DNA from: Purpureocillium takamizusanense
Lineage: Eukaryota; Ascomycota; Sordariomycetes; Hypocreales; Ophiocordycipitaceae
Direction of reading: 5' to 3'
Length of the DNA: 64,000 nt
Assembly: GCF_022605165.1 (NCBI RefSeq)
Contig: NC_063068.1
Location: 3,224,001 to 3,288,000 of the forward strand
The position numbers were made by a program, and so were the translations under genes. Below, one piece after another: positions 10,319 through 20,566 of the stretch. The notes beneath the pieces were generated by a model. The model had not been told where the DNA came from. It did not search any database and saw only the letters and a list, made by a program, of their open reading frames with translations. Positions within the stretch are counted from its first letter, which is position 1. The number at the start of each line of letters is the position of its first letter.

Positions 10319-12162
10319 ATTCCGAGGGCGGCGACTATCCCCTCGGACGGCCGTGATGCATTATCGCTCTTTCCTGTTCCAGCGGGCGAGGGGGATGCCT
10401 ATATGGTACGAAGTAGATGTAGATGTACGTAGTAGGTATTTAGCCATGGTTACTTAGGTCGGTGGTTGGTTTATCAATTACACTCACGACACCGGCACTA
10501 TAGAGCACAATGAGCATTATCCTCGCCGAGTCGATCTCGTTTCGTACCGCACCTCCGAGTACCTACTCACGTACTCGACCTCAGTCATGTATACGCTAAG
10601 TCAGTACCTGGGTAACGGTACGTACGTACTGTACGTATGCATCTACGCAAGGTTGTCATCGCGGACCGCCCGAGTGGAGGTGAAGAAATCGGCAAATACA
10701 CGTTCATGCCCATCAAAGAGCGCAATCGCCCGCGTTTCCACCACCACCACCACCACCCCTGCCACGCAAGCGACAAGCGAGGAGCAAGCAGAAGAAACTC
10801 TTTTTTTTTTGGGTGGCGTGCCGCGATCCGATGCGTTCCAGAACCACAAGGTCCGTGTCGCCGAGCTACGTCGGTAGGAGTAATATTGCGTACGTAGTGA
10901 CTTGATATCTTAGACCTCGAGCCGTCTCCGTCCGCCCACGGGGCGGCGGGAAGAGACAAAGTCCAGATCATCGCCAGCCCTCCCGCGATGGGTGTGGTTG
11001 ATTTGCCATGATGAGCGCCGGGAAGCCACAGCCTCGTCCCCGGCGTACGACGGACGGAGAAGCCCCCCCCCCTTTCTTTGTCTCCCCGCTCCGCCCCCAA
11101 CAACGTGCCGTATATCTCGGCCCCATTTGAGCCACCAGTTGCACCACCGTCACCACACCCGGCGGCGGTGATGCGCTCGTCGTTTCGACACCAGGGGCGT
11201 TCAGGCTGGGCGGCGATGTCGACGGCGCCTCAGCCGTGCCTCTCTTTATGACGTCCCCTCTCTCTCTCTTTGCCGTGCCCACCATAACCCCTCCGCGACG
11301 ACAATATATTTCACTTGACACGCTAGATGCATCTATCCTTCCCCCCCGTGCCTGAAATGCGGCGGGACAGGGCGGCATGTCGATGGCGCGCGCGCATTTT
11401 CACTGCCGCAGCCCCACGGTCCTTGTCATGTCGTTGTTGTCGTTGCTGTTTGTTGTTGTTGTCGCGACGCGGCAAGAGGCGGTTTTACGGCTGATGGTAG
11501 TGACGGACCACGATGCCGGCAACGCGCGACGAGACGTTTCCGAACCTCGCGATTCCCACCGGGGTCGTCCGCCATGCATGCAAGCAAAGCAGGGTGTACG
11601 CCATATATGCGCCCCTCGTTGGGCTCGCGCGGGCGCACTCACTCGCGATGCTCATGGGTCATGGGCGAGTCGTGCGGCACAGAGGCCGGCCCGGCCAGCG
11701 TACTGCACTGCATGTACGAAGTATGTATATTGTTGCTGCGTCTCTCTGTCTTGTTTACCTACCTACCGCATCCGCATATGGAGGCCTTGTGACCTCGGAT
11801 CTGTGCGACACACCGCGCAAGTGGCCCATTCGGGCAGTGCATGGCTCGCAACAACCTTCTTTTGTTATACCGACGACCTACGTCCGTCCGTACGTACTTG
11901 GGTGCTGCACTGTATGCACGTTATGCTTGCATATACTACGACTCATACGTACGTGGACGCACAACCCCTGGTCCTGGCATAGGGGTGTCCTGACCTCCTC
12001 GGAGGATCGCGTGAATGGACCCCGTCCGGAGTCCCCTGTTGCAAAAAATGCCATTTCCCATCGTCAAGCACATCTGCCGTAATAAACAGTCATGCACACC
12101 ATGCTGAGCGCGGCAATTGGAGCAACCATGCCATTAGACATCTGATATCAAACAACACCATA

Positions 12163-12198
12163 ATCATCATCAACATCATCATCATCATCGTCGTCATC
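12163..12198. repeat. ATC trinucleotide microsatellite
   Basis: An imperfect ATC/GTC array of about 12 units in gene-free DNA. Confidence 0.85.
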
Positions 12199-12990
12199 AC
12201 GGCCCCCACTGGCAAACGACCTAGTAATTACGTCTGCTGCGGAGCACCGCCCACCCCTGTCGACGATTCGGTAATGCTCCATGCCCTGGTAACTACCTAG
12301 TAATATGTGTGTACTACGTCTAGTACTACTACTAGCTCACACCATGTAAGTTACAATGCCGTTTGGTGGGCAAGCAACGAGTGCTCGTTCGTCCCTGCTG
12401 TGCTGTGTGCCATGTGCCCGCACAGGGCACGATAAGCCCTTGGCTTGCACTGCACGACACTGGACGAGCGATCTTTCCTCTCTTGCGCGCGCCGCTCGCC
12501 CATTCTCATATGAGCGGTGAAGCTTCTTTGTTCCTGCCCGCCTCCGGCGGCATGAGCCTCTTTTGTTTCAAGTTGAAAATCCCGCAGCAGCCAAGGGATC
12601 GTCTAAATGCAAGCACGGCGGCAGTTGGTAGATTCTCTTTGTTCGATAGTGTCAAAGTATGTTTTGTCGAGAGAGTAGAAACAAAAAAAAAGTGAGGCCT
12701 CCTCTGCCCGTGGTAGTATGGGTAATGGCTCCTCCCTCTTGTCACGATAGCGTGTACAGTACAGTGCCTAGCTAGTCGAGCAAACGGCACCGGCTTTCTC
12801 TACTCTGCCCCGTCGTCGTTGTCGTCGTCGGTCTGTCACTGTCACGTCGCCGCGACCCTCGATTCGACCGACCGGTGCCACCGTCGTTCAAGCCTCACCG
12901 TTCGTCTGCAGGTCTAGGGCTGCAAGTGGGTGGGCGGCGGCATGCATCACTCACCCACCCACCCACGCAACCCACCCAGCTGGACCCGAC

Positions 12991-13025
12991 CCTGCCCTGC
13001 CCTGCCCTGCCCTGCCCTGCCCTGC
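12991..13025. repeat. CCTGC pentanucleotide array, seven copies
   Basis: Seven perfect tandem copies of CCTGC (35 bp), preceded by an ACCC-rich stretch. No coding frame is supported across it. Confidence 0.92.
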
Positions 13026-13455
13026 TGGCCTGCCCACTGCCCTGCGCCCCGGAGGAGCGTGGTGGGCGTCGTTGATGAAATGTCATGGCTCTGAACATCG
13101 TGATTTCCGGCCCGTCGAATCAGGACGGCCACCCGGGAATGTTCGCCGCATCCGCACCCAGGGCTGAACTTGGGGGGTGGGAGGGATCCCCGGGTCATCA
13201 GCGAGTTTCCTGCGGGAGATTCGTTCGTTCGCAGGCTGCTTCCTCGCGCGGGATCCCCATCTCGTCGTTCGGTCGGAAAGGGCTTGTGACGACGTCCCAC
13301 GAATCGGGGGTCTAAGACGACTCAAGATGGCAAGCAAGTCAGTCAGCCACGGGAAGCGCCTGTTGTGAGCGACGAGGCGCGACCGTGCGCCGCCACAGAG
13401 CTTGCGTACTATAACAATGGAACCTGGAAGTGCGTGCTTCGTAGCACATGCGTAC

Positions 13456-13480
13456 AGTACTGTACTGTACTGTACTGTAT
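13456..13480. repeat. TGTAC pentanucleotide array
   Basis: About five copies of TGTAC in gene-free DNA. Shorter versions of the same word (GTACTGTAC) recur elsewhere in the window's intergenic DNA. Confidence 0.85.
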
Positions 13481-15387
13481 TGCAGTCGTAGCATGTACAG
13501 TGCTTGCAAAAAACTCTACCGTGGTTCACGATCCTCGTCGTCTCTCCTCATCTCTCGGGCTGCGGGGGTCCATCCAGCGTCGAGCCTCATGTCATCGCAG
13601 GCTCCCCTCGTCAAAAGAGGGGCATTAATAGGGTCGACGACAAAGGGCGAATAGCCGCTGCTACCGTTTTTCCTTTTCCCTTTTCCAAGCCACCATCATC
13701 ACCACCACCACTATCACCACACCGGGAACAAGGCTGGACTGACCGGATGACTGGCTGGCTGGTGGTGCATCTCCTCCCCTCTCCAGGGGGTGGGCGGCCA
13801 CCTGAGACTTGTCGTCGTCTCAGGTTGCCGCTGAAGTGGTGGGGTGTTTGCCCCCCTTTCCCTCCTCCCCGCCCCCTCCCCGAGGATGATGCCAAGCCTC
13901 AACAAACGGCGGCGGCTCTTTCCTCCCTCCTTTCGAGATGGAGCTTTGGGCTGCTGCTGGTTCGACAGCCGGCAGGCCCTAAAACCGACTGGCCTGGTGG
14001 TTTGCGTTTCAAGGGACGGGGTTTCAACGACCTGCTATTGGATGACCTGCAGGGCGCGGCGCGGGCGCGCCCAGGCCCAGGGGCTTTGTTTGAACAGAAA
14101 ACCCGCCGAGGGGCAGCGGAGGTACACGTCCGTCCGTCCATCTTCGTTGCCGGTGAGGAGCCATAGCGATGCCTACTAACCTACCAACCAACGAAAGTCA
14201 AAACTTGCCGGTGCGCTCCCGTCCGCCCGCCAACGTGTGTTTGCCGCCAGCATGCGGTCAAGGCTCGGCTCAAGTCCAGTCGTTTCTGTTTACAACGTCG
14301 TTGTCGTCGTCGTCATGTTCGTCGTCGTGTTCGTCACCGTTGCCGCAGAACGCACGCGGCGTCACCGTTGGCGTATGCTCACCTCGTACCGTGCAGGATA
14401 GGACGGTACGTACCTACCACTGCGTTGCACCGTATTGTACTCTGCAGCAAAAGAATTCGCAATTCTTCTTGCTGTGCAGAGTCCTGTACGTCCAGAGTCC
14501 GACTTCAAGGCGCGAATCAACCCAGCGAGCCCGTCCACGGTGCCCATGCATGCATGCAGCAGGCATGCAGGTGGGAGTCGCAGTTATCGTACAGGGCGTC
14601 ACGCCGTGGCCGCTTCCTTGCCGTCGGGCTGCGTCCCCTAGCAACTCTGGTGAATCTCATCGTTGAGTTTGTCTGGTCTGTCCGTCCACATTCCTTCTAA
14701 GTTACTACCTGCATGCATGCAGCCTTGCCACATGCCTGCGCTGGCCGCCCGACCCTCGACCCTTGTTCCGGTTACCCTCAACGGCAATAAAGACGGTCGA
14801 CCTCTCCACGTAATGCTACGTACATTGCGAACAGGGACCCGTGCCAGATCCTCGCGACGCCCGTAAATGGCCCTGCAAGTCTCCATGATCATGATTATCA
14901 ATCATCATCGGTGGCTCACGTGGCATCATTTCTTGGACGTACAGTATATATTGATCCTACCCTGCAGCCACCTGCTTCATCAGTGTATCACGCCCTCACC
15001 TGGTTCGTGGTCTATGTGTAACACTGTCCACGTATCTAGGTGTTGTAATCTCCCAGTCCGCATTGCAGCCGCCACGCGAAGTAGGGACGGCCCGGGGACA
15101 TTCGTAACGTTGCCTTGGTCATGTGCCACGAGTCCGCATCATACTGCTCATGGAGCGGACGTCTCGACTTGCTACCGGGCCTGTTAGTGGCCGACAACCC
15201 GTCAGTGCAAGTCTACGAATCCCGAACCCATCGCTCTAGATAGTTATAATATGCTCCCGAAGGACAATAGTATCAAGTTTGAGCATATTAACGCCATGAG
15301 AAAAACATAAAAAAAAAAAAAAATCTCCTGCTCTCGCAAGTAGAAGATGATTCACGCAGGTCCAGTTACACAGTCACCACGACCGGC

Positions 15388-15392
15388 AAAAA
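15388..15392 (-). terminator. Pol III T-tract terminator of tRNA-Lys
   Basis: Reading the minus strand, a run of five T lies 20 nt beyond the 3' end of the tRNA. That is a standard distance and length for RNA polymerase III termination in fungi. Confidence 0.6.
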
Positions 15393-15412
15393 TGAATGTT
15401 CGCGTCACATTG

Positions 15413-15485
15413 CGCCCGAGGGGGGTCTCGAACCCCCAACCTTGCGGTTAAAAGCCGCACGCTCTAGCCATTGAGCTACCCGGGC
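15413..15485 (-). tRNA. tRNA-Lys (anticodon UUU)
   Basis: The minus strand folds into a complete 73-nt cloverleaf. The acceptor stem GCCCGGG pairs with CTCGGGC (one G-U), with discriminator G. The D arm GCTC/GAGC has an 8-nt loop. The anticodon stem TGCGG/CCGCA holds the loop CTTTTAA, so the anticodon is TTT. The variable loop is 5 nt, and the T arm GGGGG/CCCCC has loop TTCGAGA. There is no intron, and the CCA end is not encoded, as expected for a eukaryotic nuclear gene. It reads AAA/AAG lysine codons. It is transcribed away from the RPC19 gene, whose product is a subunit of the polymerase that should transcribe it. Confidence 0.97.
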
Positions 15486-15789
15486 GATTAGAGAACACTA
15501 TTTTCCGCGCCTAATGGTACCTATACAGCCCAAGGGCTGGTGGCCAGGCCCACTCCCGCCGTGGACGCACCGCCCCACTGATCGGAGCCGCCCTCATCCC
15601 GATTTTTTTTGAGCTTCAAGGTTGCCAAGTGAGTGACCTCTTGTAGCTCGACTGCCGCAACATCCAACAAACGCAACTGTGTTACCTTTGTCGCCATCGC
15701 GGAGCGCGCGCGAAGGATATCACACGTCCAAGGTCGATTCAAACGCCCGGTGACCAGACATATATCATTACGCACCCTTCACAAGCGCC

Positions 15790-16480
15790 ATGCCGGGCAG
15801 GACAAAGAGGCCGGACGAGGCGGCGTCACAGGATGATGCCAGCATGCAGGACGCCCCTCCTTCTGCGCAGCCCGAGGAGACACCAGACGCTGCCATGGAA
15901 GACGATGAACAGGAGGATGAGGACGAGGATGAAGAGGACGAGGTGGAGGCTCAGCGGGTGAAAATTGTATGCCTGGCCTCAAAACAGACTCACACCAAGG
16001 CTGCTGGAGGACTGACTGACATGCGTCGCGCAGCTGCCCGGCTCGACAGACACTGCGGCCTCGTTTGAGTTTATTGACGAGGGGCACACCCTCGGCAACG
16101 CTCTGAGATATGTCATTATGAAGAAGTAAGGCTTCCAGCACACCCGCGCCTCAGAACCTCATCACTTTCGTCTGGGCGCTAACCACTGCGCAGCCCCGAT
16201 GTGGAGTTTTGCGCCTATGCTATTCCGCATCCCTCTGAGCCCAAGATGAACATCAGAATCCAAACATATGGTAAAGATCCAGGGCCACACGACTCCGGGC
16301 ATTCGCCCCCCTCCCCCCTTGGTGGCAAAGAGCCAAGGCTGACGTACATGCACAGAGGGCGCTGCCGTTGACGCCCTGAAAAAGGGGCTGGTAGACTTGC
16401 AGGAGGTATGCGACGTCGTGGCGGACGAGTTCTGGACCAAAAGGGAAGCCTTCAACGCCGAAAACGGCATCTCGAGGTGA
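15790..16480 (+). CDS. RPC19: RNA polymerase I and III subunit RPC19 (AC19)
   Basis: AC19 pairs with AC40 to form the alpha-like assembly platform shared by RNA polymerases I and III. Four exons: 15790-15966, 16034-16125, 16194-16270, 16356-16480, giving 156 aa. Introns are 67, 68 and 85 nt with GT-AG ends. The N-terminal 57 residues are strongly acidic (long Asp/Glu run), typical of fungal AC19. Then comes the RPB11-like dimerisation fold, with [32 protein letters not shown] and MNIRIQTY. The length matches the family. The stop is UGA followed by C. It lies 300 bp from a divergently transcribed tRNA gene. Confidence 0.96.
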
Positions 16481-16640
16481 CGGGGTTCGGTCAAGGGTCG
16501 ACAGGAGTCAGACTGAGTTCACAGTCGAAGCATTTTCATCAACAAGCATCACGGGCTTTGGGGCGTTTGCGGGCCGTTTCCTCGTGGAACGAAAATGGGT
16601 CTTTTTGCAATATATACACACGGTAGCTGCCGCGTTTCCT

Positions 16641-17318
16641 CTAATTCCGACCCTGAAAGTGATGGTGGGTTAGTTAGTGTTTGAATACACTACAACTGTT
16701 GGCATCAACCTACCTCCAAGAACCCTTGCATGAAGTTCGACGGCCGTCTATGGTCGCCTCTGAAGTTCTCCTCCTTGAAGTAGGACATGACGTGCGTCGT
16801 CTGCTTCCAGAAGTTCATCATCTCCTATTGCCGCACATCAGCTCAGCCCTTATGCGACCGGGTGTATCCCCCCGGATCGGAATTCGTTGTCTGTATATGG
16901 CTCGCACCTGGTATTCCGAATGCGACTTGAAAAGGAGCACATCGACGACGGGGAGCTTTGCGACGAATCGGTTCTGCTCAAACTCTTGCCTCACCCGTGT
17001 GCGGAGGGCGGAGACGGGCAGCGGGATGTTGTACATGGTTTGGATCTCGGGTGCCTAAGGATTCGTTAGCCCCTGCGTGCGGACAGGGTAACGCCAGATC
17101 AATTCTCTGCGAGAGCGCTTGGTCCGCGTAAACGTGCGTGAGCTGTCCGGGAGACGTACGGCTCGCATCCATTCGCGGTAGGTGGACAGGACTCGGCGCT
17201 TTGCATCCGCCCAGCTGGCCGCTGTTTTTCACGCTGTTAGCCAATGCGCCGACTGTCGACCTGACTGAAACCCACATTGCGCCGTCTTTTTGGCGAACTG
17301 CGTCGGCGTGATGGCCAT
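16641..17318 (-). CDS. Mitochondrial complex I subunit NDUFA6/B14-type (LYR family)
   Basis: Accessory subunit of NADH:ubiquinone oxidoreductase that anchors the mitochondrial acyl-carrier protein on the matrix arm; N. crassa calls it the 14.8 kDa subunit. Five exons: 17318-17276, 17221-17160, 17054-16908, 16824-16714 and a 12-nt last exon 16652-16641 encoding only Gly-Arg-Asn-stop. Product 124 aa. The LYR-type motif appears as STYREWMRA near residue 28. Family hallmarks [32 protein letters not shown] and [14 protein letters not shown] follow. No classical presequence is visible, as usual for this subunit. The start ATG 17318 is 319 bp from the divergent BUD31 start. Confidence 0.95.
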
Positions 17319-17637
17319 GTTGGGCGATCAATGCTTTGTCAATGGCTACGGGAAGGCTCTCGGCCGTGACGTTGAACTGGAGGGAAGTTGAGTCGCCAGA
17401 TCCCCGTCCGCTCTCCAATCGTCTCACGTGACGCACCAGGCGCGCACCGCCACCAAGACGCGCCACACGCCTTTTGCCCCTCGACGGCACGGCTGAGGGT
17501 GGATTTCCAACCTCCAAAGCTCCAGCCTTGTTTCGACCATCACTTGACAACCCGACTTTCCAGACGATTACGCGACTCGACGCCCAGCACAACTCGCCGT
17601 CCGTGCCCGGAACACTGAACATCACAACAAAGACAAA
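17319..17637. promoter_or_regulatory. Shared divergent promoter of NDUFA6-type gene and BUD31
   Basis: These 319 bp separate two divergent start codons and must hold both promoters and leaders. No TATA box is evident. The sequence just before the BUD31 ATG is A/C-rich (ACAACAAAGACAAAATG), a typical fungal leader. Confidence 0.6.
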
Positions 17638-18143
17638 ATGCCTGCCATAAGACACGCCTCGAAGCGCAAGCCCCCTCCCGACGGGTTCAGCGACATCGAG
17701 AACGACCTGCTCATCTTTGCCAACAAGATGAAGGACGCGCAAAACAAGCCGCCGCCGACGGGCCCCAAGTACCAAGCGCAGTGGGAGATCTTTCAAATAG
17801 CCCACCAGAGGAGCCGCTATGTCTACGATCTGTACTACGAGAAGGAGGCCATTAGTAAACAGCTGTATGAGTGGCTGCTCAAGAACGGCTACGCGGATGC
17901 GATGCTCATCGCGAAGTGGAAGAAGACTGGATATGAAAATGTACGTACGATATCCTCCGCCGCCCTACTATGGAACATCATACTGACATCACGCAATAGC
18001 TCTGTTGTCTTCGCTGCGTCCAGACCAAGGAGACCAACTTCAACAGCACATGCATATGTCGCGTCCCAAAAGCTGATTTGAAGGATAACCAGGACGTTCA
18101 GTGCGTCAGCTGTGGCTGCCGCGGCTGCGCATCGAGCGACTAA
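17638..18143 (+). CDS. BUD31: Pre-mRNA splicing factor BUD31/Cwc14 (G10 family)
   Basis: Component of the activated spliceosome (NineTeen-complex-associated), nuclear. Two exons, 17638-17940 and 18000-18143. The 59-nt intron runs GTACGT...AATAG with branch TACTGACATC. Product 148 aa, the usual size of fungal BUD31. Diagnostic sequence includes the N-terminal IRHASKRKPPPDGF, the central YDLYYEKEAISKQLYEWLL and [20 protein letters not shown], and a C-terminal cysteine-rich zinc cluster ending CVSCGCRGCAS. It diverges from the complex I gene over a short shared promoter. Confidence 0.97.
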
Positions 18144-18399
18144 GACGAGACGAGAAGTTATAGACGGATCAAGAGCTTCACAGGGACCGGGATCGAGGCG
18201 TTGGGGCCGCAACTACGCAGACAGGAGCTCGGATGACAGACACGGCGTTCATATTTGAGCGGGCATGCGCGATGATTCCAAAAGATTGCCAGGGGCCGAT
18301 TGCAGAGCTCGAACATTCTTCACCTGGTCATGCGTCATTACATCATATCTCGTGCTGACCTTGGCCGCCAATGCCAATGCAGCCTCTGCACCTGTTGCC
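18144..18399. other. Short convergent 3' region
   Basis: The 256 bp between the stop codons of BUD31 and the zinc-finger gene can only hold two short 3' UTRs. Nothing else is visible. Confidence 0.6.
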
Positions 18400-19269
18400 C
18401 TATCTTTTGGCAAAGCCCGCCCGACCACGGCCGAAGCGAACACTGGGCGGGACAAATTGCAACGCAGACATGGCGCCGGTAAGGTCGGCCATATCTGCAT
18501 CCTGCGATTGTTTGGAGTTCCCTTCTGAACCCTTGTCCTCACCGATAGTGGAGATGTGCTCTGAGGTGGTCTCTGTTTGTGCATCATCGATGGTGCTGGC
18601 GCGACGTCGCGTTTCTTTGGACTGGATAGTCGCAGAGGACCTACGTCGGTGATGGCCGTGGTCGACCAACAGGCTCCGTCTACCATCGATGCCGTCTTTG
18701 GTGACGGAAAAGAAGAAATTCTTGGGGTACATGTGCTTGTCAATCATGTGCATCCTCCGCTTCTGGTGTGTCAAGCATTTCCGATCACAGTCCTCGACGA
18801 AGCAAGAATACTGTGGGATGAGAGTTAGAGAGAGCAGATTCTGGGGCGGGGGATTCGGCATGGAGGCTAGGCTCACCGTGTGTTCGCCCTTGTCCCTGCG
18901 GACCCTTACGAGGGGATCGTGCCATTCCTCAATGTGGACGCCGAGAAGGTGGTCGGACGGAAAGTTCTTGCTGCATTCTAGACAGCGATTTGTGTGGAAT
19001 TGGAGGTAGTGCGTCTCATAGTCGCCGTAGGAGTTGAAGCCAATGGCAGACTTGTGAGGTGGCAAAGAGCATTTCATTGCGGAGGAGTTGTCTTGGTCGT
19101 TATCGCCTTGGGCCGTATCAAGCTCGGGAATTTTAGATGGCGGGAGTCGCGGTGAGCTAGGCATGGACGAACGTGTTGTAGCCCCCTCGTGTGCGATGTA
19201 GAGATCAGGGCTTCGCGACGGTTCTTTTTCCCTTTGTTCTTCCCCTTCCGGCTCTCGTGAGCGCTTCAT
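18400..19269 (-). CDS. C2H2 zinc-finger protein, ZNF511-like
   Basis: Two exons, 19269-18877 and 18810-18400, product 267 aa. The 66-nt intron (GTGAGC...CCACAG, branch CTCTAACTC) is a multiple of three with no stop. Spliced, DKGEHT joins directly to YSCFVEDC, which restores a zinc-finger spacing. The N-terminal ~60 residues are Arg/Glu/Ser-rich. Three finger-like units follow: a degenerate C..H..H unit, then CLECSKNFPSDHLLGVHIEEWH, then CFVEDC...RRMHMIDKHMYPKNF. The last, followed by FSVTKDGIDGR, is characteristic of ZNF511-type proteins, whose role is poorly known. The C-terminus is Ser/Arg-rich and ends SVRFGRGR. The start is the ATG at 19269; upstream codons in frame begin only at GTG. Confidence 0.85.
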   Translation of the reverse strand: MKRSREPEGEEQREKEPSRSPDLYIAHEGATTRSSMPSSPRLPPSKIPELDTAQGDNDQDNSSAMKCSLPPHKSAIGFNSYGDYETHYLQFHTNRCLECSKNFPSDHLLGVHIEEWHDPLVRVRRDKGEHTVSLASMPNPPPQNLLSLTLIPQYSCFVEDCDRKCLTHQKRRMHMIDKHMYPKNFFFSVTKDGIDGRRSLLVDHGHHRRRSSATIQSKETRRRASTIDDAQTETTSEHISTIGEDKGSEGNSKQSQDADMADLTGAMSALQFVPPSVRFGRGRAGFAKR

Positions 19270-20566
19270 CCTCGATATTGAGGGACGATGGAGAGGAGGA
19301 TCATACACTCAGTCGTCCGTCTGCTCCTGTCCCACCGTCAGTGACCAACCTGCCCCGAGAGGCGATGGCGGCGTGTGTACAGACACAGTGCACCCGGTTA
19401 AGAGGAGCCGGAATACGAATGACTATATGATCTGGAGTCTGGAATTCGTCCGATGATTACTCGGTGAAGGAGGCAGAGGCGTGGCCGCGACGAGTGACGG
19501 CGTTTGACGGGCGGTTGAAGTGTCGGTGTCGCTGGTTGAGGTGGACTGCTTCAGTGCCTTCCGTATGTGCCTAGCTTATTAGTAGTAGGTACTAGAGCTG
19601 TGCCCAACCTTGCCAAGGGCCTACCTCTACTACTAATGTTGCTGTGTTAGTGGCATCAACCGGCTGGCAACGTCTGGGTCGCCAGTGGTGGGGGGGCAGA
19701 CCTGGGACGGGAGCCGGGCCCTGGGATGCCAGCAAGCCAGCTACCTACCTAAGGTACTAACGTAGTACGGGCAAAAAGTGGAGGGCATGGAATTGCCGAA
19801 GAAACGCCAAAAGGGCATTTGTGACTCTTCCGGCCACTAAAATCCATGGATAATGGGCGGCTCCAGGAGGCATTAGTTAGGCGCACGTACCTGCGTGAAG
19901 GCCTGGCCGCCACTCCCAACGCCGCCGTCGCCGCCGCCGCCGCCGCCAGAGCGACACCCTGAGGTACACCCTTGCCTTTTTGTTGCATTAGTACTGTACC
20001 TGGAGTTAATCCCCACCTCCCCCTTCTCCCCCAAAATTGTCCCGATCATCACCACACCCGCCTTCAAGCCACCACTCCGCCCAGCCGCAGGCTGCCTGCT
20101 CTTCCCTCCTCTTTTGACTGCGCCCTGGCAGCTGTTCACAAAACCCCGTTCGTTTGCACGAGGCAGTCGGGCTCTTCTTGTTCCTCTGGCGCACAAAAGC
20201 TTAGTTACTTCCCCATCTCGCCCACCATCGGGTCGGCCCGTCGAAATCTCCCCCAATGAGTCCCCTGTCGGCCCAAGCCCTCGATTCTCGCGAGCCGACT
20301 CCTCTGCGCATCGTCCCCATCCGCCGACAAGCCAAGATATGGGCCGTCTGACCCGGAGCATTCACTGCGCATTCGAGAGTATGACTTGATACTGAAGCCG
20401 CGACGAGACGCCCTTGCTACCACGGCATCTCTCTCCCCGCCCGCCTGCCGCCCCTCGCGCGCGCGACGTTGTGCGCCGAGCTCCGTTCACACCACTCCTT
20501 ACTCCCAGTAGTTCTGCCCTCGCTTCTCGCCAGCGAGCGGCGACGGTCGAACCATTCCACGTCGCC
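19270..20566. promoter_or_regulatory. Divergent intergenic region between zinc-finger gene and EST1-like gene
   Basis: 1.3 kb between two divergent starts. It contains TACCTAC/GTAGGTA words around 19585-19640 and 19740-19760, a GCC-type repeat near 19918-19950 and a CT/CCG-rich leader before the EST1-like start. No ORF in it looks protein-like. Confidence 0.5.

Larger units (their letters stand above)
6727..15412. other. 8.7 kb gene-poor region
   Basis: No convincing protein gene is visible. The long frames on either strand give Arg/Pro/Ser/Cys-rich translations without domains or credible introns. The region is rich in simple repeats (listed separately), in runs of TACCTAC/GTAGGTA/GTAC words (for example 8505-8560, 8825-8850, 9099-9142, 9890-9980, 10590-10640, 12290-12340) and in mononucleotide tracts. 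It probably contains the promoter and leader of the minus-strand 446-aa gene at its left end. Unspliced or very short RNA genes cannot be excluded by eye. Confidence 0.5.

Noticed and set aside
12991..13025. Possible CRISPR-like or satellite array
   Set aside because: A 5-bp unit without spacers is a simple microsatellite.
13504..14166. 220-aa plus-strand frame in the gene-poor region
   Set aside because: Composition-driven frame without recognisable domain. Overlapping frames on the other strand look no better or worse.
19270..19308. Upstream extension of the zinc-finger protein by 13 residues
   Set aside because: The extension begins at GTG. The first in-frame ATG is at 19269.
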